Source: Cytobacillus oceanisediminis 2691
GTDB lineage: Bacteria; Bacillota; Bacilli; Bacillales; Cytobacillaceae
Length of the DNA stretch: 64,000 nt
Direction of reading: 5' to 3'
Assembly: GCF_007678455.1 (NCBI RefSeq)
Contig: NZ_VEEP01000005.1
Location: 208,631-272,630, forward strand
How positions within the stretch are numbered: position 1 is the stretch's first letter; every line of letters starts with the position of its first letter. The translations under genes and the position numbers were made by a program. The notes beneath the pieces were generated by a model. It ran no database searches, was not told the origin of the DNA, and saw only the letters and a program-made list of their open reading frames with translations. Of the stretch, positions 45,591-58,893 are shown piece by piece.

Positions 45591-46661
45591 ATGTCAAAAA
45601 ATAAAAAGGCTGTGGTCGTTACAGCTGCTACATTGGCAACTACTGTATTCCTGTCAGGCTGTGGTCTATTCGGGGGCGAGGAGAAGAAGAAGATCGACCC
45701 GCCTCAGGACGTGACTCTCATGGAGAATGGGGAAGCGCTTGATGAAAATGTTACGACTGAAACAAAAGAGAATGGTAAAGAAGCGGTGGAGACATCCATC
45801 CAGACAGAACTGTACCTGATTGATAAAAATGGATATGTCGTCTCCCAGACGATGGAACTTCCAAAAACAGAGAGTGTCGCCAAGCAGGCATTGGAATACC
45901 TCGTGGCCAATGGCCCTGTGGAGCAAATGCTCCCTAATGGCTTCAGGGCCGTCCTCCCAGCTGACACGCAAATGACACTGAACATCAAGGACGGGACAGC
46001 AACGGTTGATTTTTCAAAGGAATTCGCAACCTACAAAAAAGAGGATGAGAAAAGAATCCTTCAAGCGGTGACCTGGACGCTTACACAATTTGATTCCATC
46101 GATGAGGTGAAACTCCAGATGAATGGCACGCCGCTCGAAGCGATGCCTGTGAATGGAACTCCAATCGGCGAAGAGTTGAGCCGTGCTGATGGCATCAATG
46201 TCGACAATTCAGATGTCGTAGATATCACTAATACGAAAGCAGTGACCGTTTATTATATTGGCGGTGAAGAAGGCGCGTACTACTATGTTCCGGTAACCAA
46301 GCGTGTCAGCAATGATCAGAAAGATAATATCACTGCCATTGTCAATGAGCTTGTTGAGGGTCCAGCATATGCTTCGAATCTGCTGTCGGATTTCCAGTCC
46401 GGTGTGAAGCTGCTTGATGAGCCAAAGATCGAAGATGGCAAGGTAACGTTGAACTTCAACGAATCTATTTTCGGAAGCCTGGAAGAAAAAATGGTATCTG
46501 AACATCTGCTGAATTCTCTTGTGTTGTCACTGACAGAGCAGGAAGGTGTCAAGAGTGTGGCACTGACGGTGAATGGAAAGGCAGATGTGCTGTCAGAAAA
46601 GGGCGAGAAACTGGCAGAGCCAGTCACAAGACCTGAAAAAGTAAACACAGGTAGTTTTTAA
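45591..46661 (+). CDS. gerM: Germination/sporulation lipoprotein GerM
   Basis: This 356-residue lipoprotein has a signal ending LSGC (C23) and two GerMN domains (about 70-180 and 215-335). In B. subtilis it is a SpoIIIA-SpoIIQ channel component needed for sporulation and germination. It has a polar linker after the lipid-modified Cys. ATG 45591 after GGAGGG is preferred to 45558. It lies downstream of racE, in the B. subtilis order. Confidence 0.94.
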   Translation: MSKNKKAVVVTAATLATTVFLSGCGLFGGEEKKKIDPPQDVTLMENGEALDENVTTETKENGKEAVETSIQTELYLIDKNGYVVSQTMELPKTESVAKQALEYLVANGPVEQMLPNGFRAVLPADTQMTLNIKDGTATVDFSKEFATYKKEDEKRILQAVTWTLTQFDSIDEVKLQMNGTPLEAMPVNGTPIGEELSRADGINVDNSDVVDITNTKAVTVYYIGGEEGAYYYVPVTKRVSNDQKDNITAIVNELVEGPAYASNLLSDFQSGVKLLDEPKIEDGKVTLNFNESIFGSLEEKMVSEHLLNSLVLSLTEQEGVKSVALTVNGKADVLSEKGEKLAEPVTRPEKVNTGSF

Positions 46662-46696
46662 TAACAAAATTTTGATATACTAATTAAAGACATTCA

Positions 46697-46729
46697 AAGA
46701 GGCAGGCGATTTTCCTGCCTCTTATTTAT
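46697..46729 (+). terminator. Terminator of gerM
   Basis: AAGAGGCAGG pairs with CCTGCCTCTT around CGATTTT. Confidence 0.92.
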
Positions 46730-46774
46730 TGTTGTTCCAGGCAAACTGCTTGAACATGCTAAGGAGGGCTTTAA

Positions 46775-47530
46775 ATGAGATACGATGGGCGAGAACCCTT
46801 ACAATTAAGACCAATACATATAGAAACCGATTATTTAAAACACCCTGAGGGCTCTGTGCTGATTTCTGTGGGCGATACGAAAGTAATCTGTACCGCGAGC
46901 ATTGAGGATCGGGTGCCGCCATTCATGCGCGGCGAGGGAAAAGGATGGATCACGGCTGAGTATTCCATGCTGCCTAGAGCGACAGAGCAAAGGAATATTC
47001 GTGAGGCGGCAAAAGGGAAAATTTCTGGAAGAACAATGGAAATCCAGCGTCTGATTGGCAGGGCTTTGCGCGCGGTCGTGAATCTGGAGGCTATTGGCGA
47101 GCGGACGGTCTGGGTTGACTGTGATGTCATCCAGGCAGATGGAGGCACCCGGACGGCATCGATTACAGGAGCATTTATTGCCATGGCACAGGCTCTTGAG
47201 AAGCTTAGTAAGCAAAAGAAGCTGTCTGCTTTCCCGGTAAATGATTTACTGGCAGCAACAAGCGTTGGTGTCTTGAAAGATGGAAAAGTTGTTGTGGACC
47301 TGAATTATGTAGAAGATTCGGCTGCCCATGTCGACATGAATGTGGTGATGACGGGCAATGGAGAATTCGTTGAATTGCAGGGAACAGGAGAGGAAGCTAC
47401 ATTTTCCTACAGTCAGCTGCAGGAGCTATTGAAGGCTGCACAGGATGGGATTACGGAATTATTCGAATTGCAAAAGTCTGCACTCGGTGAGGAATTGGCC
47501 GCAAAGATCGAGAGAGCAAAAAAGCGCTAG
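46775..47530 (+). CDS. rph: Ribonuclease PH
   Basis: This 251-residue phosphorolytic exoribonuclease trims tRNA 3' ends. [49 protein letters not shown] and [19 protein letters not shown] are the family signatures. The start is ATG 46775 after AAGGAGGG. It is the first gene of rph-rdgB-ysnB. Confidence 0.97.
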   Translation: MRYDGREPLQLRPIHIETDYLKHPEGSVLISVGDTKVICTASIEDRVPPFMRGEGKGWITAEYSMLPRATEQRNIREAAKGKISGRTMEIQRLIGRALRAVVNLEAIGERTVWVDCDVIQADGGTRTASITGAFIAMAQALEKLSKQKKLSAFPVNDLLAATSVGVLKDGKVVVDLNYVEDSAAHVDMNVVMTGNGEFVELQGTGEEATFSYSQLQELLKAAQDGITELFELQKSALGEELAAKIERAKKR

Positions 47531-47543
47531 GGGAGATCTAAAA

Positions 47544-48137
47544 ATGGAATCAGTTATTATCGCAACAAAAAATAAGGGGAAAGCAAAGGAGTTCGAGAAG
47601 TTATTTTTGCCTAAAGGACTTACTGTAAAAACACTGCTTGACTACCCGGAGCTTGAGGATGTTGAAGAAACTGGTTCGACTTTCGAGGAGAATGCAGTCC
47701 TGAAAGCCGAGACAATTGCCAGAGTACTCGGAGTCCGGGTGATCGCAGACGATTCAGGACTTGAAATTGACGCGCTGGATGGCCGCCCTGGTGTCTATTC
47801 GGCACGATATGCAGGAATTGAAAAGAATGACGAAGCAAACATCGACAAAGTTCTCGATGGACTTCAAAATGTGCCAGAAAACGAACGGACTGCCAGATTT
47901 TGCTGTGCATTGGCGATGGCTGAGCCTGGCAAGGAAACATTGACGGTTTTCGGGACATGTGAGGGGAGAATCCTTCGTGAACGAAGGGGCAGCAATGGAT
48001 TTGGCTATGACCCTATTTTCTTCGTTGAGACAGAAGGGAAAGCCATGGCAGAATTGACTTCAGAGCAAAAAAACAGCATCAGCCACCGGGCCAATGCGAT
48101 CAGAAAACTGGATGAAGTTCTCAAGGAACGGGAGTAA
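47544..48137 (+). CDS. rdgB: XTP/dITP diphosphatase (RdgB/HAM1)
   Basis: This 197-residue housecleaning pyrophosphatase removes deaminated purine nucleotides such as dITP and [52 protein letters not shown] and SISHRANA are visible. The frame continues upstream into rph, but ATG 47544 after GGGGAG gives the family length. It is B. subtilis YsnA. It lies 13 bases after rph and five before ysnB. Confidence 0.96.
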   Translation: MESVIIATKNKGKAKEFEKLFLPKGLTVKTLLDYPELEDVEETGSTFEENAVLKAETIARVLGVRVIADDSGLEIDALDGRPGVYSARYAGIEKNDEANIDKVLDGLQNVPENERTARFCCALAMAEPGKETLTVFGTCEGRILRERRGSNGFGYDPIFFVETEGKAMAELTSEQKNSISHRANAIRKLDEVLKERE

Positions 48138-48142
48138 ACGAT

Positions 48143-48667
48143 ATGAGTAAAGTGCTGATTGTCAGTGACAGCCATGGGTCAACAGAGGTGCTGGAAGGAA
48201 TCGAAAGAGAGCACGGAAGGGATGTAGACCTGATGATTCACTGCGGTGATTCGGAGCTTTCCGAGAAGGATCCTGCCATTATGAATTTCAGGTCAGTCAA
48301 AGGGAATTGCGATTTTTACGGCAATTATCCTGACAATGAAGTCCACGACTTAAGCGGCCTGAAAATTCTTGTGACACACGGGCATTTATACTCAGTGAAA
48401 TCCACACTCGTGAACCTGTACTATAAGGCCAAAGAAGCAGAGGCAGATATTGTTTGTTTTGGACACTCGCATATTCTCGGTGCTGAAATGGTCGATGATG
48501 TGCTTTTCATCAACCCGGGAAGCATCAGACTTCCTCGCGGCAGAATTGAAAAGACCTATGTGATCCTCGAGCTGGACAGTAATAAAGTCTTATTTAGGAT
48601 CTTTGACTATGGTAACGGAGAATTATCCGACTTAAGGCAGGAGTTTACACTTCACAAAAAAGACTGA
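48143..48667 (+). CDS. ysnB: YfcE/MJ0936-type metallophosphoesterase
   Basis: This 174-residue calcineurin-like phosphodiesterase has the metal-binding series DSHG (residues 8-11), HCGDSE, GNCD, THGH and GHSH. The family hydrolyses small phosphodiesters; the natural substrate here is unknown. It ends the rph-rdgB-ysnB cluster. Confidence 0.92.
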   Translation: MSKVLIVSDSHGSTEVLEGIEREHGRDVDLMIHCGDSELSEKDPAIMNFRSVKGNCDFYGNYPDNEVHDLSGLKILVTHGHLYSVKSTLVNLYYKAKEAEADIVCFGHSHILGAEMVDDVLFINPGSIRLPRGRIEKTYVILELDSNKVLFRIFDYGNGELSDLRQEFTLHKKD

Positions 48668-48732
48668 TACTACTATAATAGTTTTCTGAGGGGAATCAAT
48701 CTTTCCCCTCGGAAAAAAGTTTAGGTTTCATA

Positions 48733-48761
48733 TTGACATTTTGTTATTAGCCTAATATAAT
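48733..48761 (+). promoter_or_regulatory. Consensus promoter of tRNA-Arg
   Basis: TTGACA (48733) and TATAAT (48756) are separated by exactly 17 bp, a perfect sigma-A consensus 27 bp before the tRNA. Confidence 0.93.
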
Positions 48762-48787
48762 AAATCTTGTCTTTAAAAAACAACTAT

Positions 48788-48864
48788 GTCCCAGTAGCTC
48801 AGCCGGATAGAGCATACGCCTTCTAAGCGTACGGTCGGGAGTTCGAATCTCTCCTGGGACGCCA
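48788..48864 (+). tRNA. tRNA-Arg (anticodon TCT)
   Basis: Acceptor GTCCCAG pairs with CTGGGAC. The D arm is GCTC/GAGC. The anticodon stem TACGC/GCGTA holds loop CTTCTAA with anticodon TCT, which reads AGA. The T arm is GGGAG-TTCGAAT-CTCTC. The CCA end is encoded. Confidence 0.97.
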
Positions 48865-48881
48865 TTTAAACTACATACCTT

Positions 48882-48911
48882 AACTCACCTTCATGGAAGG
48901 TGAGTTTTTTT
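48882..48911 (+). terminator. Terminator of tRNA-Arg
   Basis: ACTCACCTTC pairs with GAAGGTGAGT around ATG, followed by a T run. Confidence 0.95.
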
Positions 48912-49032
48912 TATGCTCAGGAACCCTAAAGAGAAAAAAAATAAAAAATTATAAATGTGAATATATCAACAATGTAAGCGTATACAGATTGGTCAACAAG
49001 TCAAAATTATCAAATAATTTAGAAAAAGGGTG

Positions 49033-49061
49033 TTGACGAGGCTGATAAATGGGCGTAAGAT
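49033..49061 (+). promoter_or_regulatory. Probable ilvE promoter
   Basis: TTGACG (49033) and TAAGAT (49056) are 17 bp apart in the 326-bp gap before ilvE. Apart from the tRNA terminator and AT-rich DNA I see nothing else in this gap. Confidence 0.6.
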
Positions 49062-49190
49062 AATCCTCAAATATAAAAATACAAGTTTCACCAATGCAGT
49101 TTTTGCAACAGCCCATTGTGTAAAATTGTATTTTTTTTAAACCTAATTTTATTCATTTAAAGCGTCTATTCATTAAAGGAGTGTTGTGTT

Positions 49191-50093
49191 GTGCCCGAGC
49201 AGTGGATCTACTTAAACGGGGAATTCGTCACCAAGGAAAATGCTAAGATTTCGGTATATGATCATGGATTTTTATACGGAGACGGTATTTTTGAAGGGAT
49301 ACGGGTATACAGCGGCAATATTTTCAGGATGGAAGAACATATGGACCGTCTTTACCGGTCAGCTAAATCCATCATGCTGAATATGCCACACTCTAAAGAG
49401 GAGTTCACTGATCTTGTAGTAGAGACAGTAGAACGGAACCAATTAAGAGATGCCTATATCCGGGTGGTCGTGTCACGGGGTGTTGGTGACCTGGGACTGG
49501 ATCCGTATAAGTGCCCTAATGCGAATGTCGTTATCATTGTGGAGCCGCTGTCCATCTTCCCGAAGGAATTGTATGAGAGCGGACTTGAGATTGTTACGGT
49601 GGCGACTAGAAGAAACCGTCCTGATGTTTTAAGCCCGAAAGTGAAGTCACTGAATTATTTAAATAATGTCCTCGTAAAGATTGAGGCGCATCTGGCCAAT
49701 GTGAGCGAGGCTCTGATGCTGAATGACCAGGGCTATGTTGCCGAGGGGTCCGCGGATAATATTTTTATCGTAAGAGGCAACACTTTCCTTACCCCGCCTA
49801 GTTATGTAGGGGCCCTTGAAGGAATCACAAGGAGCGCGGTGATTGAAATTGCTTCTAAACTAGGATACGAGGTGAAGGAAGAACCGTTTACCCGCCATGA
49901 TGTTTACACGGCAGATGAAGTGTTCCTTACCGGAACTGCAGCCGAAGTGATCGCCGTTGTCAAAGTGGATGGAAGAGTCATCGGCGATGGGATGCCAGGC
50001 GAGCATACCCAAAACATCCTGAAGGAATTCAGGGCTACTGTTGTAGCCGATGGCATCCAGGTCTATCCGGAGACAGCCCATCAAGTCAGTTAA
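49191..50093 (+). CDS. ilvE: Branched-chain amino acid aminotransferase (class IV)
   Basis: This 300-residue PLP enzyme catalyses the last step of Leu, Ile and Val synthesis. YDHGFLYGDGIFEGIRVY, the PLP Lys in SPKVKSLNYLNNVL, EGSADNIFIV and FLTGTAAEV are visible. The sequence is of the IlvE type rather than D-amino acid transaminase. The start is GTG 49191 after AAAGGAG. It is transcribed before, but apart from, the T-box-controlled ilvB operon. Confidence 0.9.
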   Translation: MPEQWIYLNGEFVTKENAKISVYDHGFLYGDGIFEGIRVYSGNIFRMEEHMDRLYRSAKSIMLNMPHSKEEFTDLVVETVERNQLRDAYIRVVVSRGVGDLGLDPYKCPNANVVIIVEPLSIFPKELYESGLEIVTVATRRNRPDVLSPKVKSLNYLNNVLVKIEAHLANVSEALMLNDQGYVAEGSADNIFIVRGNTFLTPPSYVGALEGITRSAVIEIASKLGYEVKEEPFTRHDVYTADEVFLTGTAAEVIAVVKVDGRVIGDGMPGEHTQNILKEFRATVVADGIQVYPETAHQVS

Positions 50094-50177
50094 ATATAGT
50101 TTTATGTCAAGCTTAGTTGATTATGTTGCAAACAACATCAACCTATCTGGGTTTTTAATCGAATATAGATAAAGCGA

Positions 50178-50447
50178 AGACAGGGACAAGTAATTCAATG
50201 CGATCAGCATGCACAGAGAGCCGGGTTAGCTGGAAGCCGGTGATGCCGTATTGAATGAACTCACCCTGGAGCGCCAGTTTGAAAGGATACTAGTAAAACT
50301 GGTCGAGTGCAACGCACTTGTTATCAAAATCACGAGCGCACGCGTTAAGCGTGAAGAAGGGTGGTACCGTGGAACAAGGAGATAAAGCCTATTCCATCCC
50401 TTTGCCTGGGAAACCTTAGGCATATGGAGATGGATGGGCTTTTTTAT
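50178..50447 (+). promoter_or_regulatory. Leucine T-box leader of the ilv-leu operon
   Basis: T-box signature AAGGGTGGTACCGTGG is at 50357-50372. A terminator formed by AGCCTATTCCATC with GATGGATGGGCT and a T run ends near 50447. The likely specifier is CTC (Leu) at 50260-50262, in the context CTC-ACC. Uncharged tRNA-Leu should relieve termination and switch on ilvBHC-leuABCD, as in B. subtilis. Confidence 0.93.
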
Positions 50448-50489
50448 TTTGAAAAAATACAGTGAATCCAAATATGGGAGGTTCGATAA

Positions 50490-52205
50490 ATGGAAGCTGC
50501 CTTGAAGGAAACAAAGGCTAAAACGAGTAAAGTGAGCGGCGCAGATTTGCTGCTAAAGGCTCTGGAAAAGGAAAACGTCGAAGTCATTTTCGGCTACCCA
50601 GGAGGAGCTGTCCTCCCGATTTACGACAAACTCTATGATTCTAAGATCCTTCATGTGCTGCCAAGACATGAACAGGGAGGAATCCATGCGGCTGAAGGAT
50701 ATGCGCGGATCAGCGGGAAACCGGGTGTGGTCATCGCAACTTCTGGTCCGGGCGCGACCAACATCATCACCGGCATTGCCGATGCGATGATGGATTCGCT
50801 GCCGCTGGTCGTTTTCACCGGCCAGGTGGCGACAGGGGTCATCGGTACAGATGCCTTCCAGGAAGCTGACATTCTGGGAATCACCACCCCAATCACGAAG
50901 TATAACTATCAGGTCAGGGAGATCAAAGACATCCCACGGATCATCAAGGAAGCTTTTTATATTGCGACAAGCGGCCGGCCTGGTCCGGTGGTCATCGATT
51001 TTCCAAAGGACCTTGCGTCGGGAATACTGGCAGAACCGGAGTCGGCAGATCAGGAAATTTATTTACCAGGTTATCAGCCGACAACGGAGCCGAATTTCCT
51101 GCAAGTCAGAAAGCTGTCAGAAGCAGTCAGCAAGGCAAAAAGACCAGTCATCCTCGCTGGAGCTGGCATCCTTCATTCAAAGGCATCAAATCTATTAAAA
51201 GAATACGCTGAACAGCAGAACATTCCGGTTGTCCACACACTGCTGGGCTTGGGTGGATTTCCGGCAGGACATAAACAGTTTATGGGGATGGCGGGGATGC
51301 ATGGCTGCTATACGGCCAACATGGCTCTCTATCATTGTGACTTGCTGATCAATATCGGGGCACGCTTTGATGACCGGCTGACAGGCAACCTGCAGCACTT
51401 TGCGCCAAAAGCAACTGTCGCCCATATTGATATAGACCCTGCGGAAATCGGGAAGAACGTGCCTACGAAGATTCCGGTTGTAGGAGATGCCAGGGAAGCT
51501 TTAAAACAGCTGCTCAAGCTCGAAGGGAAACCTCCGCAGCAGCAAGAATGGATTGAAACTCTGGAGTCCTGGAAAAATGAATTTCCTTTTCATTACGAAG
51601 ACAATGAAATTCTAAAACCGCAAAAGGTCATGGAACTGCTATATGAAAAAACAGCAGGCGAAGCGATTGTCGTTACCGATGTCGGTCAGCATCAAATGTG
51701 GGCTGCTCAATACTATCAGTTCAAAACAGCTGATCGATGGGTCACCTCAGGAGGGCTCGGAACAATGGGATTTGGTCTTCCAGCCAGTATAGGCGCACAG
51801 CTGGCAGACCCGCAGGCTTGCGTAGTCGCCGTTCTCGGTGATGGCGGTTTCCAGATGTCAACCCAGGAGCTGGCTGTGATTGCCGAATTCCAGCTGCCGA
51901 TCAAGATTGCGATTTTCAATAACAAGGCACTTGGGATGGTAAGGCAATGGCAGGAGATTTTCTACCAGGAAAGGTATTCTCACAGCAAAAATCCGATACA
52001 GCCATCCTTCGTAAAACTGGCTGAAGCATATGGCATCAAAGGGTTTGAAATCCACTCCGAAGCTGAAGCGCATGCCATCCTGGATGAAGTGCTCAATGAC
52101 AATGAACCGGTGCTGCTCGATTTCAGGGTCGATGGAGCTGAAAATGTATATCCAATGATTGCCCCAGGAAAAGGAATCCACGAAATGGTGGGAGTGAGGA
52201 AATGA
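50490..52205 (+). CDS. ilvB: Acetolactate synthase large subunit
   Basis: This 571-residue ThDP enzyme condenses pyruvate (or pyruvate and 2-oxobutyrate) in branched-chain synthesis. The activating Glu lies in [16 protein letters not shown]. The FAD domain is central, and the ThDP-binding motif is [21 protein letters not shown]. The start is ATG 50490 after GGGAGG. It overlaps ilvH by four bases, indicating translational coupling. Confidence 0.97.
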   Translation: MEAALKETKAKTSKVSGADLLLKALEKENVEVIFGYPGGAVLPIYDKLYDSKILHVLPRHEQGGIHAAEGYARISGKPGVVIATSGPGATNIITGIADAMMDSLPLVVFTGQVATGVIGTDAFQEADILGITTPITKYNYQVREIKDIPRIIKEAFYIATSGRPGPVVIDFPKDLASGILAEPESADQEIYLPGYQPTTEPNFLQVRKLSEAVSKAKRPVILAGAGILHSKASNLLKEYAEQQNIPVVHTLLGLGGFPAGHKQFMGMAGMHGCYTANMALYHCDLLINIGARFDDRLTGNLQHFAPKATVAHIDIDPAEIGKNVPTKIPVVGDAREALKQLLKLEGKPPQQQEWIETLESWKNEFPFHYEDNEILKPQKVMELLYEKTAGEAIVVTDVGQHQMWAAQYYQFKTADRWVTSGGLGTMGFGLPASIGAQLADPQACVVAVLGDGGFQMSTQELAVIAEFQLPIKIAIFNNKALGMVRQWQEIFYQERYSHSKNPIQPSFVKLAEAYGIKGFEIHSEAEAHAILDEVLNDNEPVLLDFRVDGAENVYPMIAPGKGIHEMVGVRK

Positions 52206-52717
52206 AGCGAATCATAACGATGACGGTCCTGAACCGGCCCGGAGTCTTGAACAGGATCACCAATCTTTTTACAAAACGAAATTACAATATTGAAAGCATT
52301 TCGGTTGGTCTTACAGAGCAGGAAGGAGTCTCCCGGATGACCTGTGTTGTCCATGTGGAGAATGACGGGATGGTTGAGCAGATCACGAAGCAGTTGAACA
52401 AGCAGATCGATGTGCTGAAGGTGGCGGATATCAGCGACCAGGCGATAGTCGCCCGTGAGCTGGTTCTTGTGAAAGTGCCGGTCCTTCCCCAGAATCGGGC
52501 AGAAATCTACTCCATCATTGAACCATTCCGGGCATCAGTGATTGATGTGAGCAAGGATAGCATCATCATCCAATTGACAGGTGAAACGGAAAAGATCGAG
52601 GCATTTATCGATCTGATCAAACCATATGGAATCAGGGAGCTGGCCCGGACTGGAACGACTGCATTCCCGCGGGGGAACCAGCGGACCAGCCAGCAAAAAA
52701 CATTTTCTTTTGTCTGA
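52202..52717 (+). CDS. ilvH: Acetolactate synthase small (regulatory) subunit
   Basis: This 171-residue subunit has an N-terminal ACT domain ([27 protein letters not shown]) that binds valine for feedback, and a C-terminal half ([19 protein letters not shown]) that activates IlvB. It starts within the end of ilvB (ATGA overlap). It is followed 38 bp on by ilvC. Confidence 0.96.
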   Translation: MKRIITMTVLNRPGVLNRITNLFTKRNYNIESISVGLTEQEGVSRMTCVVHVENDGMVEQITKQLNKQIDVLKVADISDQAIVARELVLVKVPVLPQNRAEIYSIIEPFRASVIDVSKDSIIIQLTGETEKIEAFIDLIKPYGIRELARTGTTAFPRGNQRTSQQKTFSFV

Positions 52718-52740
52718 TCAAAAACCAATTTTTAAAATAG

Positions 52741-55303
<2,563 letters not shown>

Positions 55304-55336
55304 TCAACAACTACTAAAAAAGTGGAGGCGAGTGTA

Positions 55337-56449
55337 ATGGAAAAAAGGATCGCAATCCTGCCAGGAGATGGCGTAGGTAAAGAAGTAAGCAAGGGGGCGG
55401 TCACGATCCTCCAGGCAGTAGCCGAGCTTTTCGGGCACAAATTCCATTGTGTGTATGGAGAAATTGGCGGCGCAGCCATCGATGAGTATGGAACCCCGCT
55501 TCCGGAGCACACCCTGGATCTTTGTAAAACCAGCGATGCTGTTCTTTTAGGGGCAGTAGGCGGACCGAAATGGGATGGGATGCCCGGGCATCTGCGTCCT
55601 GAAAAAGGGTTGTTGAAAATCAGGAAAGAGCTTGGATTGTACGGGAATGTCCGGCCAGTCCAATATTACTCCAGTATTTCCGGTGTATCTCCGCTTCGCG
55701 AGGAAGTCGTCGAGGGTGCTGATATGGTCGTAGTCAGGGAACTGACAGGCGGGCTTTACTTCGGGAAACCGAGTGAGCGGACAGTCCAAAAAGGTGAAGC
55801 TTCTGTAGTAGATACTTTGTTTTACCAGAAAAAAGAGATGGAGAGAGTCATTCGCTACGCGTTCGAGCTGGCCGCAACGCGCAAAAGCAAGGTCACTTCA
55901 GTGGATAAGGCCAATGTCCTGGAATCAAGCCGAATGTGGAGGGAAACAGCTGAAGAAATCGCGAGAGAGTTCCCGGATGTGCAGCTTGACCATATGCTCG
56001 TGGATAACGCAGCAATGCAGCTGATCAAAAATCCTCGGCAGTTCGATGTAATTGTAACAGAAAACATGTTTGGAGATATTTTAAGTGATGAAGCCTCGGT
56101 GCTGACCGGATCGCTTGGCATGCTGCCGTCAGCCAGCGTTTCAGTCCAGGGACCATATTTATATGAGCCGATCCATGGTTCAGCACCAGATATCGCCGGA
56201 ATGAATGCTGCCAACCCAATCGCGATGATCCTTTCAGCTGCGATGATGCTGAGAATGTCTTTTGGGCTGGATGAGGAAGCAGAAGCAGTCGAGAACGCCG
56301 TGAAGCAGGTTCTTGAATCAGGAAGCAGGACACGTGATATCGCTGTAATGGGAAGCTTCCCGGTCACAACTGAACAAATGGCCGAAGAAATCAAAGCTGC
56401 CCTTCTTGATAATGAAGCAATTTTCAATATCATGGGTGCTTATGCTTAA
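55337..56449 (+). CDS. leuB: 3-isopropylmalate dehydrogenase
   Basis: This 370-residue enzyme oxidises and decarboxylates 3-isopropylmalate with NAD+. ILPGDGVGKEV, NMFGDILSDEASVLTGSLGMLPSAS and EPIHGSAPDIAG are typical of IPMDH, including the NAD-specific region. ATG 55337 after GGAGGCGAG is preferred to GTG 55322. Confidence 0.97.
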   Translation: MEKRIAILPGDGVGKEVSKGAVTILQAVAELFGHKFHCVYGEIGGAAIDEYGTPLPEHTLDLCKTSDAVLLGAVGGPKWDGMPGHLRPEKGLLKIRKELGLYGNVRPVQYYSSISGVSPLREEVVEGADMVVVRELTGGLYFGKPSERTVQKGEASVVDTLFYQKKEMERVIRYAFELAATRKSKVTSVDKANVLESSRMWRETAEEIAREFPDVQLDHMLVDNAAMQLIKNPRQFDVIVTENMFGDILSDEASVLTGSLGMLPSASVSVQGPYLYEPIHGSAPDIAGMNAANPIAMILSAAMMLRMSFGLDEEAEAVENAVKQVLESGSRTRDIAVMGSFPVTTEQMAEEIKAALLDNEAIFNIMGAYA

Positions 56450-56522
56450 ACCGGTGTTAATGATTCTAAGATCTTAACTGAGTATAAATCTATCTTATAT
56501 ACAAATGAAAGGGGAGGGTATT

Positions 56523-57932
56523 TTGGGAAAAACGATCATTGAAAAAATCTGGGAGAAGCACGTCGTCCATATGGAAGAGGGCAGGCCGGACCTATTATAC
56601 ATTGACTTGCATCTTGTCCATGAAGTGACCTCCCCGCAGGCTTTTTCAGGGCTGAGGATGAAAAATCGGACAGTAAGGAGGCCTGACCTGACATTTGCGA
56701 CGATGGACCACAATGTTCCCACCCTTAATCGCCGGGAGATCAATGACCAGGTTGCCAGGAACCAGATGGACACATTAAGGAATAATTGCGAGGAGTTCGG
56801 AATTCCGCTCGCTGACCTTGACAGTCCGGAACAGGGAATCGTCCATGTCATCGGGCCTGAGCTCGGTTTGACGAAGCCAGGGATGACCATCGTCTGCGGA
56901 GACAGCCACACATCGACACACGGAGCCTTCGGTTCACTTGCCTTCGGGATAGGAACAAGTGAGGTTGAACATGTACTTGCTACGCAAACGCTCTGGCAGA
57001 CAAAACCGAAAACATTGAAAATAGAAGTTTCCGGCTCACTCGGCCCTGGAGTCAGCGCCAAAGATGTCATTCTGTTTATTATCGGTCAATATGGCGTCAA
57101 ATTCGGTACAGGATATGTTATTGAATTTTGCGGCGATGTGATCAGGAATATGTCGATGGAAGAAAGGATGACGCTTTGCAATATGTCAATCGAGGGCGGG
57201 GCAAAAGCATCAATCGTTGCTCCTGATGAAAAGACTTTCGCCTACCTTAATGGAAGGAAGTATGCACCACAGGGAGATGCGTTTCTTGATCATATCCTTG
57301 AATGGCAGAAGCTTGCCTCTGATGAAGATGCGGAGCATGACGATGTGATTGAAGTTGATGGAAGAGAAATCGCACCGATGGTCAGCTGGGGAACGAACCC
57401 AGCGATGACGGCCCCGGTTACGGAAAGAGTGCCATATTTAGCAGAATGTGAAACGGATGCAGAAAAGAAATCCGTTCAAAGAGCCTTTGAATATATGGGA
57501 CTTGAGGAAGGTCAGCTTATCAAAGATATCCACGTGACGAAAGTATTCATCGGTTCCTGTACGAATTCAAGGATCGAGGACCTCCGTGCTGCCGCCGAGA
57601 TTGTCAAAGGGAAGAAGGTCGCTGCAGGAGTAAATGCGATTGTCGTACCAGGTTCCCAGCAGGTGAAAAAGGCAGCAGAAGAAGAAGGCATAGCCGCTAT
57701 TTTTATCGAAGCAGGATTTGAGTGGAGGGAATCAGGCTGCAGCATGTGCCTCAGCATGAATGCTGATATCGTACCAGCCGGGGAGCATTGCGCCTCCACT
57801 TCAAACCGGAACTTTGAGGGAAGACAGGGTGCTGGAGCACGGACGCATCTAGTGAGCCCGGCTATGGCAGCTGCAGCTGCGCTTAACGGACACTTTGTTG
57901 ATGTCAGGTCGATGGCTGGAGTAACGGTTTAG
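56523..57932 (+). CDS. leuC: 3-isopropylmalate dehydratase large subunit
   Basis: This 469-residue subunit of the [4Fe-4S] isomerase converts 2- to 3-isopropylmalate with LeuD. Cluster ligands C346 (GSCTNSR) and C406/C409 (SGCSMC) are present, with [13 protein letters not shown] and the motif [11 protein letters not shown]. The frame reaches ATG 56505, but TTG 56523 after GGGGAGGG matches the family N-terminus (GKTIIEKIW). A 209-bp gap separates it from leuD. Confidence 0.95.
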   Translation: MGKTIIEKIWEKHVVHMEEGRPDLLYIDLHLVHEVTSPQAFSGLRMKNRTVRRPDLTFATMDHNVPTLNRREINDQVARNQMDTLRNNCEEFGIPLADLDSPEQGIVHVIGPELGLTKPGMTIVCGDSHTSTHGAFGSLAFGIGTSEVEHVLATQTLWQTKPKTLKIEVSGSLGPGVSAKDVILFIIGQYGVKFGTGYVIEFCGDVIRNMSMEERMTLCNMSIEGGAKASIVAPDEKTFAYLNGRKYAPQGDAFLDHILEWQKLASDEDAEHDDVIEVDGREIAPMVSWGTNPAMTAPVTERVPYLAECETDAEKKSVQRAFEYMGLEEGQLIKDIHVTKVFIGSCTNSRIEDLRAAAEIVKGKKVAAGVNAIVVPGSQQVKKAAEEEGIAAIFIEAGFEWRESGCSMCLSMNADIVPAGEHCASTSNRNFEGRQGAGARTHLVSPAMAAAAALNGHFVDVRSMAGVTV

Positions 57933-58063
57933 TGTTTATACCAAATAGTGACTGATGGCGCAATTAATGACCATGAGTATTGCAATTAACGGCACGAAAG
58001 ACACTATTCTCGCTATCTTTTAATGCAAAGTCTTCCAGAAGAAAGAATAGCTTAAAAAATAGT

Positions 58064-58086
58064 CCGGAACTCTACGCAATTTCCGG
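58064..58086 (+). other. Hairpin in the leuC-leuD gap
   Basis: CCGGAA (58064) and TTCCGG (58081) can pair around a 11-base loop. There is no T run, so it is not a standard terminator. It may stabilise or mark an mRNA processing site in this long operon; that is inference. The rest of the 209-bp gap shows no gene. Confidence 0.4.
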
Positions 58087-58141
58087 CCGCTTCCTAAAAG
58101 TTAATTCGCAAGGAAAAATTTTACGATGAAAGGAGCCTGAA

Positions 58142-58738
58142 ATGTCCAGTTTTAAAGAAATGACAGGAAAAGCTGCTGCAATGGACCGGACCAACGTAGA
58201 TACAGACCAGATCATTCCGAAGCAATTCCTGAAAAGAATCGAGAAGACCGGGTTTGGTCAATATTTATTTTACGACTGGCGCTTCAAGCCAGATGGTGAA
58301 CCAGATGAAAGGTTCGAACTCAACCACCCTGCCAGCCAGGGAGCATCGATTTTAATCGCCAACGAAAATTTTGGCTGTGGCTCCTCCAGGGAACACGCGC
58401 CATGGGCATTGCAGGATTATGGGTTCCGGGTGATCATTGCTCCATCATTCGCAGACATATTTAAGCAGAACTGCCTTAAAAATGGAATTCTCCCTGTGGT
58501 ATTGTCTGAAAAGGAAGTAACCTGCCTGCTTGGAAAAGCAGCCGGGCAGGAGTATGAGATGACCGTTTCGCTTGAGCAGAAATGTGTTTATGACAATGAG
58601 GGTTTTAGGGCAGAATTTGAAATTCACCCTTACTGGTATAATATGCTCCTGAACGGATGGGACGAAATCGAATTGACCCTCCAGCTCGAAGGAAGCATTA
58701 AGGAATATGAGGATGGGGTTGCGAAGATAGGATGCTAG
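58142..58738 (+). CDS. leuD: 3-isopropylmalate dehydratase small subunit
   Basis: This 198-residue subunit has the swivelling domain. DRTNVDTDQIIPKQFLKRI and NFGCGSSREHAPWAL are the family signatures. With LeuC it forms the isomerase. The start is ATG 58142 after AAAGGAGCC. It is the last gene of the ilv-leu operon; a terminator follows. Confidence 0.97.
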   Translation: MSSFKEMTGKAAAMDRTNVDTDQIIPKQFLKRIEKTGFGQYLFYDWRFKPDGEPDERFELNHPASQGASILIANENFGCGSSREHAPWALQDYGFRVIIAPSFADIFKQNCLKNGILPVVLSEKEVTCLLGKAAGQEYEMTVSLEQKCVYDNEGFRAEFEIHPYWYNMLLNGWDEIELTLQLEGSIKEYEDGVAKIGC

Positions 58739-58766
58739 TTTTGGCAACTAAACTTTATAGAAATTA

Positions 58767-58800
58767 AAAGATTCACAGGCTCTGCTTGTGAATCTTTTTG
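58767..58800 (+). terminator. Terminator of the ilv-leu operon
   Basis: AAAAGATTCACA pairs with TGTGAATCTTTT, followed by a T-rich run. Confidence 0.95.
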
Positions 58801-58893
58801 TTTTTTCCAGAAATCGTGCTACACTTTCTAAAAAGCTGAAGTGCAAAATCGATTACCAAATAGATATTTTTTTATAAGTAAGGCGGTATGTGT

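Noticed and set aside
49007..49026. CodY box upstream of ilvE
   Set aside because: The AATTT..GAAAA-like stretch differs from the recalled CodY consensus at too many positions.
57968..58024. 18-residue ORF in the leuC-leuD gap
   Set aside because: No ribosome binding site and no recognisable feature; probably chance.
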